This document shows positions 35,345 through 44,569 of a stretch of DNA of 55,072 nucleotides, in pieces (positions within the stretch are counted from its first letter, which is position 1; every line of letters begins with the position of its first letter). The DNA comes from JAHHUA01 sp036635475. Its GTDB lineage: Bacteria; Bacillota; Clostridia; Oscillospirales; Ruminococcaceae. Under the pieces are notes generated by a model. It was given only the letters and a program-made list of their open reading frames with translations, ran no database searches and was not told the DNA's origin. Where the stretch lies: the NCBI GenBank assembly GCA_036635475.1, contig JAVWQH010000011.1:1-55072 (forward strand), read 5' to 3'. The translations under genes and the position numbers were made by a program.

Positions 35345-37408
35345 ATGAAAAATGCAAAAAACTTAGTGCCATTGTTGGTTGTTGGAATAGTGCTTTTAAT
35401 TATTATCCCACTGCCTCCGTTTTGGCTTGACTTGCTGTTTATTGTTAATATAACTGTATCACTTGTTATTTTGCTAACAACAATGTACATTAGAGAAACG
35501 TTGCAATTTTCAATATTCCCATCAGTTTTGCTGATAACAACGTTATTTAGGCTCTGCTTGAATATTTCTTCCACAAGACTTATTTTGACAAAAGGCGGAG
35601 AAGCAGGAGCTGTTATCAAAACTTTTGGTGAGTTCGTAGTTGGCGGAGATGTTGTTGTTGGATTTATCATATTCATAATTATAGTATTGGTACAGTTTAT
35701 TGTAATCACAAAAGGTTCGGAGAGAGTTGCTGAAGTTGCTGCAAGATTTACCCTTGACGCAATGCCGGGTAAACAAATGGCGATTGATGCTGACTTGAGT
35801 TCGGGGCTTATTGATGAACAAACAGCAAGAATAAGAAGAAGTAAAATACAAAGAGAAGCCGATTTTTTCGGAGCAATGGACGGTGCGTCCAAATTTGTTA
35901 AAGGCGATGCGATTATATCTATAATTGTAACTTTCATCAATCTAATTGGAGGAACAATTATCGGTTTACTTGTAAATAAAGGCAATTTTGGCGATGTTTT
36001 GAGTACATATGCCATTGCAACAGTGGGTGATGGATTGGTTTCCCAGTTGCCATCACTTATTATATCAACTGCAACAGGTATTATTGTTACAAGAAGTGCA
36101 TCAGAAAATAACTTAGCTGAGGATTTATCAAAGCAGTTTTTATCTCAGCCAAAAGTTCTTATTTCTGCGGGAGCTGTTATAGCGGCACTTTGTTTAATCC
36201 CCGGATTTCCACCTGTGCAGATTTTGACTGTTTCGGCACTTTTGATATTTCTTGGATTTAGAATACAAAAATCGGGTAAAGTACCTCTCACATTGGAAGA
36301 AGAGGCAGCACAAGCAAAAGCAACTTCAAATGAACCTGAGGACAACAGCGAAGTCACATTTTATAGAAATATTGACAATGTATATGGACTTTTGCAAGTT
36401 GAACCTATTGAAATGGAGTTTGGATATAGTTTGATACCGCTGGTAGATGAGGGCGGTGGCGGAACATTTATCGACAGAGTAGTTATGTTCCGAAAACAAT
36501 TTGCTATGGATATGGGTATGGTTATTCCGTCAGTCCGACTGCGTGACAATGGAATGATTAACCCTAATCAATATACAATTAAGCTAAAAGGCGAAGAAGT
36601 GACAAGGGGAGAAGTCCTAGTTGACCATTATCTTGCACTTGATGCCGGAAATACAACCGCAACAATAAGCGGAATTGACACAATTGAGCCAGCATTCGGT
36701 ATACCTGCAAAATGGATTAGTGAAAATCGAAAAGATGAAGCTGAACTTGCAGGTTACACAATAATCGACCCAATTTCCGTTATAGTAACGCATATGACGG
36801 AGGTTATAAGAACACATGCACACGAATTGCTGACAAGGCAAGACGTGACTGCGCTTTTGGAAAACCTTAAAAAGACCAACAAACTTCTTGTTGAAGATAC
36901 AATACCTGCACTTTTGCCTATTGGAGATTTCCAAAAAATACTTGCCAATTTAGTGCGAGAGGGAATACCAATCAGGGATTTGGAAACAGTCATAGAAACA
37001 GTTGCGGACTATGCTCCAATGCTGAAAGATACTGATATGTTGACTGAATATGCAAGACAGGCATTGAAGAGAACAATTACAAGAAAATTCTCCGATGGTG
37101 GAGGAATAAAAGTTTTGACACTTGATGCAAATATTGAAAATATGATAATGGGAGCAGTCAAGAAGTCCGACCATGGCTCATATTTAGCATTAGAACCCGA
37201 TGCAGTTCAGTCAGTAGTTTCAGCATTGGTTGAACAAGTTCAATCCATAAAAAACATAGTTCAAAATCCGATAGTTCTGACCTCACCGGTTGTTAGAATG
37301 TATTTTCAGAAGATATCCGACCAGTTTTGTCCGGGGACATATGTGTTATCATTTAATGAAATTGACACAAATGTTCAAATTCAATCGCTGGGAAATATCG
37401 AAATATAA
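35345..37408 (+). CDS. flhA: Flagellar export protein FlhA
   Basis: The nonameric export gate/energy coupler. The 687-residue protein has about eight membrane segments (residues 8-315), the conserved FHIPEP-type loop region (MPGKQMAIDADLSSGLIDE, about 145-165) and a large cytoplasmic domain (about 345-687) that docks chaperones. Length is normal. The start lies 4 bases after flhB. flhF and flhG, which usually follow and set flagellar number and place, are absent; the sigma factor comes next. Confidence 0.97.
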   Translation: MKNAKNLVPLLVVGIVLLIIIPLPPFWLDLLFIVNITVSLVILLTTMYIRETLQFSIFPSVLLITTLFRLCLNISSTRLILTKGGEAGAVIKTFGEFVVGGDVVVGFIIFIIIVLVQFIVITKGSERVAEVAARFTLDAMPGKQMAIDADLSSGLIDEQTARIRRSKIQREADFFGAMDGASKFVKGDAIISIIVTFINLIGGTIIGLLVNKGNFGDVLSTYAIATVGDGLVSQLPSLIISTATGIIVTRSASENNLAEDLSKQFLSQPKVLISAGAVIAALCLIPGFPPVQILTVSALLIFLGFRIQKSGKVPLTLEEEAAQAKATSNEPEDNSEVTFYRNIDNVYGLLQVEPIEMEFGYSLIPLVDEGGGGTFIDRVVMFRKQFAMDMGMVIPSVRLRDNGMINPNQYTIKLKGEEVTRGEVLVDHYLALDAGNTTATISGIDTIEPAFGIPAKWISENRKDEAELAGYTIIDPISVIVTHMTEVIRTHAHELLTRQDVTALLENLKKTNKLLVEDTIPALLPIGDFQKILANLVREGIPIRDLETVIETVADYAPMLKDTDMLTEYARQALKRTITRKFSDGGGIKVLTLDANIENMIMGAVKKSDHGSYLALEPDAVQSVVSALVEQVQSIKNIVQNPIVLTSPVVRMYFQKISDQFCPGTYVLSFNEIDTNVQIQSLGNIEI

Positions 37409-37429
37409 TTTGAACAAAGGAGGGCGTTT

Positions 37430-38212
37430 ATGTACACAAAATTAGAAGATTGCGACACTGATGCCCTTTGGGAAGAATATGAAAAGGACAAAAGTATTGA
37501 AAATAGGAATAAAATCATAACCGCTTACAGTTATCTTGTGTCAACAATAGCCTCCAAAATGAGAGGAATATGTATTGGTGGAAGCGATTTTGAGGATATA
37601 GTAAACCAAGGTTTCCTTGCACTTATTGAAACAATTGACAGATTTGATATGAACCGAGATGTTAAATTTGAAACATTCGCCTCAATAAGAATAAAAGGTG
37701 CAATGATTGATTATATACGAAAACAAGATTTAATTCCAAGACGAGTTCGCAAAGCTGCAAGAGATTTTGACGAAATGAGTACAAACTTTTGGGCATCTAA
37801 CAATCGTGAGCCAACTGAGGAAGAAATGGCAGATATGCTGGAACTTCCAATAGATAAGCTAAGAAAATATGAAGCTGAAGTACATAACGCAAATATCGTT
37901 TATTTTGATGCTTTTTTAACAGGGCAAGAAACAGGAATGGATACCCCGACTGATATGCCAATTGACGATATGATGCCCGAGGCGCATTTCATTGAAAACG
38001 AGATGAAACAAGCATTAGCAAGGGCAATTGACAGTCTTAATAGGCAAGAAAAAACAGTAATAAGTCTTTATTATTATGAGGGATTGAAACTCAAGGAAAT
38101 TGCTTATGTATACGATATAACCCCATCAAGAGCCTGTCAGATACACATAAGGGCGATTGAAAAAATCAAGAACTTTTTGAAAAATAACGAAAAAATAGGG
38201 GGAGAAGAATGA
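37430..38212 (+). CDS. sigD: Flagellar sigma factor SigD/FliA (sigma-28)
   Basis: The sigma-70 family factor that directs late flagellar genes. The 260-residue protein has region 2 (about residues 45-110) with TFASIRIKGAMIDYIRKQD, LIPRRVRKAARDF at the 2-3 junction, and region 4 (about 200-255) with the helix-turn-helix LKLKEIAYVYDITPSRACQIHIRA. AAAGGAGGG precedes the ATG. FlgM, encoded at the left of the locus, should be its antagonist. Its end overlaps the next rod gene by four bases. Confidence 0.95.
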   Translation: MYTKLEDCDTDALWEEYEKDKSIENRNKIITAYSYLVSTIASKMRGICIGGSDFEDIVNQGFLALIETIDRFDMNRDVKFETFASIRIKGAMIDYIRKQDLIPRRVRKAARDFDEMSTNFWASNNREPTEEEMADMLELPIDKLRKYEAEVHNANIVYFDAFLTGQETGMDTPTDMPIDDMMPEAHFIENEMKQALARAIDSLNRQEKTVISLYYYEGLKLKEIAYVYDITPSRACQIHIRAIEKIKNFLKNNEKIGGEE

Positions 38213-38961
38213 ACAGAGGATTTTATACAGCCGCCTCAGGAATGTACACTCAACAGAGAAATATTAATGTTTTCGGCAATAATATGGCTAATGTTGGAAC
38301 ATCTGGCTATAAAAAAGATAGGCTTGTTACAACAACTTTTCAGCAAGAATTAGTAATGCGACTGGAAAAAGGCGATCCCCAAAATTTCGGAAAATTTGAT
38401 ATAATACGTCACCCCGAATTTCTCCAAACTGAATTTGACCAAGGCAATATTGAGCCAACACAAAGACCATATGATATGGCGATTTTGGGAGAAGGATTTT
38501 TCGTTGTGAAAAATGCAGACGGAGAAGAACTTTTGACAAGAAACGGACAATTTGATGTTGATGATGACGGATTTTTGATTTTGCGAGGTGTGGGAAAAGT
38601 TCAAAGCACTAAGGGCGACATTAAACTTGCTGATTCTGATTTCACTGTAAGCAAACTTGGCGAAATTACTGTTGGCGACAAAAAAGGCGGAACATTAAAA
38701 ATTGTAAAGCCTGAAAATATAGAAACTCTATCCAATGTAGCTCATGGAATGATGAGGGATTCAAAGCCTGACGCATGGAAGCAAGTTAAGGAAAATATCG
38801 CAGTAGTCAGCGGCTGTTATGAACGTTCAAATGTTGATGTAACTGACGAGATGACAAGGATTATTGCGGCACAAAGAATGTTCCAATCCTGTAGTCAAGC
38901 AGTTAAAATGATTGATACAACTGAAGCGAAACTTATGGAGAAAATCGGAAGTGGAGTTTAA
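38209..38961 (+). CDS. flgF: Flagellar basal-body rod protein, FlgF/FlhO type
   Basis: A 250-residue rod protein with the N-terminal signature (AASGMYTQQRNINVFGNNMANVGTSGYKKDR) and C-terminal coil (NVDVTDEMTRIIAAQRMFQSCSQAVKMIDTTEAKL). By gene order it is the proximal of a pair of distal-rod genes, equivalent to flgF or B. subtilis flhO. It overlaps the sigma-factor gene by four bases (ATGA), which is strong evidence of cotranscription. Confidence 0.92.
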   Translation: MNRGFYTAASGMYTQQRNINVFGNNMANVGTSGYKKDRLVTTTFQQELVMRLEKGDPQNFGKFDIIRHPEFLQTEFDQGNIEPTQRPYDMAILGEGFFVVKNADGEELLTRNGQFDVDDDGFLILRGVGKVQSTKGDIKLADSDFTVSKLGEITVGDKKGGTLKIVKPENIETLSNVAHGMMRDSKPDAWKQVKENIAVVSGCYERSNVDVTDEMTRIIAAQRMFQSCSQAVKMIDTTEAKLMEKIGSGV

Positions 38962-38995
38962 AAGGAAATTTGATAAGTAAAGGAGTGAATTTGCT

Positions 38996-39730
38996 ATGAA
39001 TATTGCATTTTACACAGCCGCATCAGGCGTAAAAACTTTCCAAAAGGGAATGGATACACTTGCTAATAATATGGCTAATATAAACACAAATGGCTACAAG
39101 GAAATAAGAAGTGCTTTTTCCGAGCAGCTTTATACAAATATGACCCATTATGCCGAAAGAGAAGGCAGAGATTTGAAAACAGGGCATGGAGTTAAGCAAA
39201 TTTCAACGGACGTTATATTTGGACAAGGAACACCTATGCAGACGGACCGTAACCTTGACTTTTGCATAATCGGTGACGGCTTTTTTGGCATAAGAACAAA
39301 GCCAGATAATGAAATGAGATATACAAGAAACGGAAATTTCTCCTTGCAGTTGAATGGCAAAAAAACCAATTTAATAACAGGCAGTGGAGATGTTTTGACA
39401 GATAAAAAAGGTAAAGCAATTGAAGTTTCAGTTGATGAAAACAACAATATTGATATGGAAAAATTGCTTAATGAGATGGGAATATATGAATTTGACAATC
39501 CCTATGCTCTTGAGCCTGAGGGAACAAGCCTGTATTCCGAAAACGAGCGAACAGGCAAAGCAGTTGTGAGCAAAAATTCCAGTGTTAAAACAGGTATGCT
39601 TGAGGGTTCAAATGTTGATATGTCCAAGGAGATGTCAGAGGTAATTATGACACAAAGAGCATTCCAATTTAATGCAAGAGTTGTTCAAATTGCAGATGAA
39701 TTAGAACAAACAGTCAACACATTAAGATAA
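38996..39730 (+). CDS. flgG: Flagellar distal rod protein, FlgG/FlhP type
   Basis: A 244-residue rod protein with the N-terminal motif (TLANNMANINTNGYKEIRSAF) and C-terminal coil (NVDMSKEMSEVIMTQRAFQFNARVVQIADELEQTVNTLR). It pairs with the preceding gene to form the distal rod. AAAGGAGTG precedes the ATG. The FlgG/FlhP assignment follows from order; the two paralogues are hard to separate by eye. Confidence 0.92.
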   Translation: MNIAFYTAASGVKTFQKGMDTLANNMANINTNGYKEIRSAFSEQLYTNMTHYAEREGRDLKTGHGVKQISTDVIFGQGTPMQTDRNLDFCIIGDGFFGIRTKPDNEMRYTRNGNFSLQLNGKKTNLITGSGDVLTDKKGKAIEVSVDENNNIDMEKLLNEMGIYEFDNPYALEPEGTSLYSENERTGKAVVSKNSSVKTGMLEGSNVDMSKEMSEVIMTQRAFQFNARVVQIADELEQTVNTLR

Positions 39731-39750
39731 ATAATATGGGGGGTAGTTTG

Positions 39751-40371
39751 ATGCCACTACAAAGTTACGACAGTTTAAATGCACTGCATATGGACGTTTT
39801 GCAGGAAATAGGAAATATTGGAGCGGGAAACAGTCTTACAGCTCTTTCTACAATGATAAGCAGCAAGGTGGATATGACTCCTCCAAAAGTTAGAATACTT
39901 TCATTTGCTGAAGCAGTGGAAAGCTCAGGTGGAGCTGAAAATGTTGGTGTTGGAATTTTGCTGACACTAAGCGGCGATATAAATGGTATGATTATGTTCA
40001 TAATCGAGGAGAATTTTGCTCATAAAATGGTTAATTTGCTGTTGAGTCAAGCATTATTATCCTTTGAAGATAATGACGAAATGTCTAAATCTGCTCTTTG
40101 CGAAATTGGAAATATCATGGGCGCATCGTTTATTAATGCGATTGCAACAATGACAGGAATGGCGATTGATATTTCAACTCCGAGCCTTGCAATAGATATG
40201 ATGGGTGCGATTTTGAGTGTTCCTGCAATTATATTCGGAGAAGTTGGAGATAAAGTTTTGTTTATCGAAGAAGAATTTACCGATTCAGTTGAAACGATAA
40301 AAAGCAGAGTTGCTCTAATTCCGGACGTTGAATCGCTCAACAAAATACTAACACGTTTGGGGATCGAATAA
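39751..40371 (+). CDS. cheC: Chemotaxis CheY-P phosphatase CheC
   Basis: A 206-residue phosphatase that dephosphorylates CheY and forms a complex with CheD. Both catalytic patterns are intact: DVLQEIGN near the N-terminus and SALCEIGN mid-protein. Start choice: GGGGGG at 39738-39743 is 7 bases from ATG 39751, while ATG 39736 overlaps that site, so I use 39751 (MPLQSYDSLN). Together with FliY it gives the locus two CheC-type phosphatases. Confidence 0.94.
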   Translation: MPLQSYDSLNALHMDVLQEIGNIGAGNSLTALSTMISSKVDMTPPKVRILSFAEAVESSGGAENVGVGILLTLSGDINGMIMFIIEENFAHKMVNLLLSQALLSFEDNDEMSKSALCEIGNIMGASFINAIATMTGMAIDISTPSLAIDMMGAILSVPAIIFGEVGDKVLFIEEEFTDSVETIKSRVALIPDVESLNKILTRLGIE

Positions 40372-40857
40372 ATGGCTAATACGATTACAGTTGGAATATC
40401 AGATTTGAATGTGATAAAATCTCCCGACAGTTTGGTGACATATGCGTTGGGGTCATGTGTCGGGATTTGTATATATGACAAATTAGGTCAAATTGCAGGA
40501 ATGGCTCATATAATGTTACCATCTATCAATGAGTCATCAAGTAAAGAAAATATATATAAATTTGCCGACAGCGGTATTCTTGAATTAATTAGGAAAATGG
40601 AGCTGCAAGGCGCAAAAAAAGTTAGAATGGTTGCCAAAATTGCGGGTGGGGCACAAATGTTTAAAGTAACGGGAAAATCCCTTATTTCAAACATAGGCGA
40701 ACGTAATGTAATATCTGTTAAAAACGTTTTAAAAAGTCTTGGGATAAGAATAATTGCCGAAGACACAGGTCTTGACTACGGTAGAACCATTGTTTTTAAT
40801 GGAGTAGACGGAAGTTTGACTGTTAAATCAGTTGGCAGAGATATAAAAACTATATAA
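40372..40857 (+). CDS. cheD: Chemoreceptor glutamine deamidase CheD
   Basis: CheD deamidates glutamines on chemoreceptors and is regulated by CheC. The 161-residue protein has the catalytic C29 in YALGSCVGIC and H46 in MAHIMLPS. It begins right after the cheC stop codon. Its presence implies methyl-accepting receptors elsewhere in the genome, although none is in this window. Confidence 0.96.
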   Translation: MANTITVGISDLNVIKSPDSLVTYALGSCVGICIYDKLGQIAGMAHIMLPSINESSSKENIYKFADSGILELIRKMELQGAKKVRMVAKIAGGAQMFKVTGKSLISNIGERNVISVKNVLKSLGIRIIAEDTGLDYGRTIVFNGVDGSLTVKSVGRDIKTI

Positions 40858-40897
40858 ATTTTCATATTAAATCTGCTGGGTGAAAGGGGGAGAAGAG

Positions 40898-42658
40898 TTG
40901 CCTGAGAACAATAAACAAAATAATAGTTTTCTATTTAATTTGAGTCAAATCGGGAAAAAAACCAATAAAAATTCAATTGACAATATTGCAGACGATGCGA
41001 AAAAGCTTAGTGTTGAACTGCAAAAATCCGATGAAGTGGAAGAAGAGCAGGAAGAACAAGAAGAATTGCAAGAGCTAATGCCACTTGCTGAATTGAAAAT
41101 TGACCCTGAATTAATGCTAAATTTTGCGGATAATGCTTCTAAAACAAATTCACAATCGTCAAACAAAAAGGACGATGCAAAAGAAGTGAATGAAATTAAA
41201 GACCAACCCCAAACCAATCAAAATCCTTCCACCGAGGTTAAAGAAAAAGCACCTGAAAAGGTTCTTATACCAATAGATGCTAAAGTTTATCCTCAGATTT
41301 CTGCGGATAATATGCAAGCAATAATAATAATCGCAAGTCCTGTTGATGGTGGAAAAGACGTCGATATTCAAATGATTGATGAAGCTTTGGGAAATCAAGG
41401 GATAATTTATGGCATTGATGAAAAGGCAAAACAAGATGCGGTTGCCAATAAAACTTATGATGAAAGAATAGTTATTGCCAAAGGGTTGCAGCCAATTGAC
41501 GGAGTAGATGGAACAATAGAAGAGGCAATTAATATATCGGGAAATGATAAAGGACCTAAGCATCGAGAAGATGGAACAATTGACTTCAAAGAGCTTGGAA
41601 TAATAATTAATATCGAAAAAGGGCAACTAATTTGTCGTATAACTCTTCCCATCAACGGAGTAAATGGCAAAAATGTTTGTGGGGGAGAAGTACCTTGTAG
41701 AAACGGCAAGGCAGTTCCCGAGTGTGTTGGAAGAAATACAATTCTATCTGAGGACAAAAGTATGCTTGTTGCGGCAACAAGCGGAAGTGTTTCGGTGAAC
41801 AGCGGCAAATATAATGTTTCAGAAGTGTTCAAAGTTGAAGGAAATGTTGATACATCAACAGGAAACATAAATTTTTTAGGCTCAGTTATTGTAACAGGCG
41901 ATGTCAAAGAAGGATTTTCTGTCACAGCAACCGATGAAATAAAAATTATGGGTATGGTTGAGGGAGCTTATTTACGAGCTGGCTCATCTGTTAAAATCCA
42001 AAATGGTGTTAATGGAATGGGCAAAGGATTTATCATTGCAAACGGCGATATAAAATGCAAGTATATTGAGAACTGTAGAATACAAGCATTCGGTGACGTT
42101 ATTGCAGAATCAATAATTGGTGCAAACATAAAATGTGATGGTGAATTAATTGCAAGTGGCGGAAAAGGTGTTATAATGGGCGGCGAATATGCTATTGCTA
42201 AAAATGTTACAGCAAAAATTATTGGTTCGCAATCAAATATTTCAACCTCTTTTACCCTTGGAATGACAGTTTTGCTTCACGAACAACTGGATAATGCCAA
42301 AAAAGAAGCAAATGTTTTGCTTTGCGATATTAAAAAATTGGTTCAAGTTGCAAATTATCTTTCGGAAATTGCAAAACGCAATCAATTGGATTCAGAAAAA
42401 CTTGCTTTATACAATAATGCGGTTTATACTCACAACGAGAAAATAAAAGAACTTGAAAAAATCAATCGACAAATAATGATTTTCGAACAACAATTAAATG
42501 AAAGCACACACAGTGTTATCAGAGCAAGAACCTGCATATATCCTGGAGTTATTATATCTATGAGTGGCTTTAGTACAAGAATAAAAAATGAACTTCAAAG
42601 GCCAATGATTTATCTGGGAGATGAGGGCATAATAGTTTCAGAGGGTTCGGGAAAATAA
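40898..42658 (+). CDS. FapA/DUF342 family protein
   Basis: A 586-residue protein of the DUF342/FapA (flagellar assembly protein A-like) family, common near flagellar genes but of uncertain role. The N-terminal ~130 residues are acidic and low-complexity. The middle holds the FapA region with glycine-rich beta-repeat segments (for example TGNINFLGSVIVTGDVKEGF), suggesting a beta-helix. A coiled coil (about 465-545) and a short C-terminal domain follow. I place the start at TTG 40898, behind AAAGGGGGAG. It lies between cheD and a PilZ gene, the last two genes of the operon being candidates for motility control. Confidence 0.85.
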   Translation: MPENNKQNNSFLFNLSQIGKKTNKNSIDNIADDAKKLSVELQKSDEVEEEQEEQEELQELMPLAELKIDPELMLNFADNASKTNSQSSNKKDDAKEVNEIKDQPQTNQNPSTEVKEKAPEKVLIPIDAKVYPQISADNMQAIIIIASPVDGGKDVDIQMIDEALGNQGIIYGIDEKAKQDAVANKTYDERIVIAKGLQPIDGVDGTIEEAINISGNDKGPKHREDGTIDFKELGIIINIEKGQLICRITLPINGVNGKNVCGGEVPCRNGKAVPECVGRNTILSEDKSMLVAATSGSVSVNSGKYNVSEVFKVEGNVDTSTGNINFLGSVIVTGDVKEGFSVTATDEIKIMGMVEGAYLRAGSSVKIQNGVNGMGKGFIIANGDIKCKYIENCRIQAFGDVIAESIIGANIKCDGELIASGGKGVIMGGEYAIAKNVTAKIIGSQSNISTSFTLGMTVLLHEQLDNAKKEANVLLCDIKKLVQVANYLSEIAKRNQLDSEKLALYNNAVYTHNEKIKELEKINRQIMIFEQQLNESTHSVIRARTCIYPGVIISMSGFSTRIKNELQRPMIYLGDEGIIVSEGSGK

Positions 42659-42682
42659 ATTAGTTAAATGTGGTGATAATTA

Positions 42683-43408
42683 ATGCAAAATCATAAAATA
42701 ACTGTTGTATGTGGGGAAAATGAGTTTGAGGTTGATGGAGTTTTTGGTGGACGCAGCGATGAAATAATCAAAGTTCTTTTTAAAGATACTGATGACGTAA
42801 ACGTTATAATGGGCATTGCAAGCCAAGAACAAGACAAAATCTTTACTCTTTATATGTTTAATCCTCTTGAAGGCATTATGCCGTTGATTTCAAGAATAAT
42901 AAATTCAGGAGAAAACCATATTGTATTTAGAATAATTGAGGAATGTTCCTTAATTCAACGTCGACAGTATTATAAAATAAAGACAAATATGTATACGACT
43001 TTTGATACATTGATATACACAAAAAGTAAAAAATTTCTGATTAATAAAGCAAAAACAGGAAAATATTTCAAAATTGCAAATGGTTCAAAAATTGTTGGTA
43101 TACGCACATACATTGAACCGATTATGATTAGAATTAATGAACCACTTAACGTTAGAATTGATGATTTTAGCGGTGGAGGATTACTCTTTGTTTCAAACAA
43201 AAAGATTAAAGTCGGAAGAATATTGCTTTACACTTTTAAAGATGGAAATATGTGTTTTAATGTAAAAGCTGAAATTTTGAGAATAAAGAAAAAAAATTCC
43301 GGCGATTATGCTTATGGCTGTAAATTTGTTGGCATAAAGCGCAGAGAAGAAGAGTATTTGTGCAGTTATGTTTTTAAAAAACAAGCTGAAAACATCAAAA
43401 GGTCATAA
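42683..43408 (+). CDS. PilZ domain protein (YcgR-like c-di-GMP effector)
   Basis: A 241-residue protein with an N-terminal YcgR-type domain (about residues 1-88) and a PilZ domain (about 90-235). The first c-di-GMP contact region reads Q92-R93-R94-Q-Y-Y-K98, where the last residue is lysine instead of the usual arginine of RxxxR. The second motif, D-x-S-G-G-G in IDDFSGGGLLFVS, is intact. YcgR-type proteins slow the motor or bias the switch when c-di-GMP is high. It is the last gene of the operon and precedes a terminator. Binding affinity may be altered by the lysine; that is inference. Confidence 0.88.
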   Translation: MQNHKITVVCGENEFEVDGVFGGRSDEIIKVLFKDTDDVNVIMGIASQEQDKIFTLYMFNPLEGIMPLISRIINSGENHIVFRIIEECSLIQRRQYYKIKTNMYTTFDTLIYTKSKKFLINKAKTGKYFKIANGSKIVGIRTYIEPIMIRINEPLNVRIDDFSGGGLLFVSNKKIKVGRILLYTFKDGNMCFNVKAEILRIKKKNSGDYAYGCKFVGIKRREEEYLCSYVFKKQAENIKRS

Positions 43409-43436
43409 TGTCAATTTATTATAAACTAATAAATAA

Positions 43437-43473
43437 AATCCCAAAGCACAAAAATGCTGTTGGGATTTTTTGT
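43437..43473 (+). terminator. Intrinsic terminator of the fla/che operon
   Basis: AATCCCAA-AGCA and TGCT-GTTGGGATT pair around a short A-rich loop (one bulge) and are followed by six Ts. It is the first clear plus-strand terminator after flgB, consistent with a single ~27-kb transcription unit. Confidence 0.88.
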
Positions 43474-43504
43474 TGTAGAAATATTCGTTAAGGTAAAATA
43501 AAAA

Positions 43505-44557
43505 TTAATCGCAGATTATTCCGCCGCCGAAAACGTGATTGTCAAGGTAAAAGACGACAGCTTGACCTTTAGTAATTGCTCGCTGGGGATTGTCAAAAAC
43601 AACTTTGGCAACACCATTTTCAAGTGGAAAAAGTGTGGCAGGAGTTTTGGGGTGAGAGTATCGGATTTTGGCTAAAATCTTGATAGGCTCGTTTAATTCA
43701 TCGATTTCAATAAAATTAATGTCGGTTGCGTTCAGACTGTCGGCAAAAATCTGGTTATCATCGGCAAGAGTAACAGTGTTATTTTGAGGATTAATTTGCG
43801 AAACAAACATTGGCTTGCCAAAAGTCATACCAAGTCCTTTTCTCTGTCCGATTGTATAGTACCAAAGTCCGAGATGCTGACCTAAAATATTCCCGTCAAC
43901 ATCAATAAAATTACCTTTTGGGGAGATTTTTCCTGTGTAATCCTGCAAGAATTGAGCATAATTTCCCGAGGGAATAAAACAGATATCCTGACTATCGGGT
44001 TTTTGGGAAACAATCAAGTTGTTGTCAGTGGCAATTTTCCGCACTTCATCTTTGGTGAGAGAACCGATTGGGAAAAGTGTTTGTGCAAGTTGCTTTTGGG
44101 TGAGGGAAAACAGCACATAGCTTTGGTCTTTTTTGTCACTTTCCCCTTGAATAAGGGAAAAACGTCCTGTTTTTTCGCAATAAGAAGTTTGGGCATAGTG
44201 ACCTGTAGCAATGTAGTCATATCCCATCTCATTGGCTTTTTCCAAAAATGCTTTGAATTTTATTTGTTTGTTGCAAACAATACAAGGGTTTGGGGTTCGC
44301 CCGTTCATATATTCTTCAACAAAATAGTCGATAACTTCCCTTTTGAACAAATCCGAATAGTCTAATATATAGTGATTTATACCAAGAGTATCACAAATTA
44401 TCTTAGCATCATCAGCATCTTTTGCATTTAATGCAGTTGGATTTTCCGAGAGTTTAAAAGTGACTCCGGCAACATCATAGCCATTTTCTTTGAGAAGTAA
44501 TGCGGCAACGGAGCTGTCAACACCGCCGCTCATTCCGATTAGAACTTTTTTATTCAT
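43505..44557 (-). CDS. mnmA: tRNA-specific 2-thiouridylase MnmA
   Basis: MnmA thiolates U34 of tRNA Lys, Glu and Gln. The 350-residue protein has the PP-loop SGGVDSS (residues 10-16), the nucleophilic C95 in NPCIVCNK and the persulfide C193 in SQDICFIPSG. The C-terminal beta-barrel domains are complete. It lies 12 bases after the PHP phosphatase gene and shares its promoter. No cysteine desulfurase is adjacent. Confidence 0.97.
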   Translation of the reverse strand: MNKKVLIGMSGGVDSSVAALLLKENGYDVAGVTFKLSENPTALNAKDADDAKIICDTLGINHYILDYSDLFKREVIDYFVEEYMNGRTPNPCIVCNKQIKFKAFLEKANEMGYDYIATGHYAQTSYCEKTGRFSLIQGESDKKDQSYVLFSLTQKQLAQTLFPIGSLTKDEVRKIATDNNLIVSQKPDSQDICFIPSGNYAQFLQDYTGKISPKGNFIDVDGNILGQHLGLWYYTIGQRKGLGMTFGKPMFVSQINPQNNTVTLADDNQIFADSLNATDINFIEIDELNEPIKILAKIRYSHPKTPATLFPLENGVAKVVFDNPQRAITKGQAVVFYLDNHVFGGGIICD

Positions 44558-44569
44558 ATCAACCAGCCT

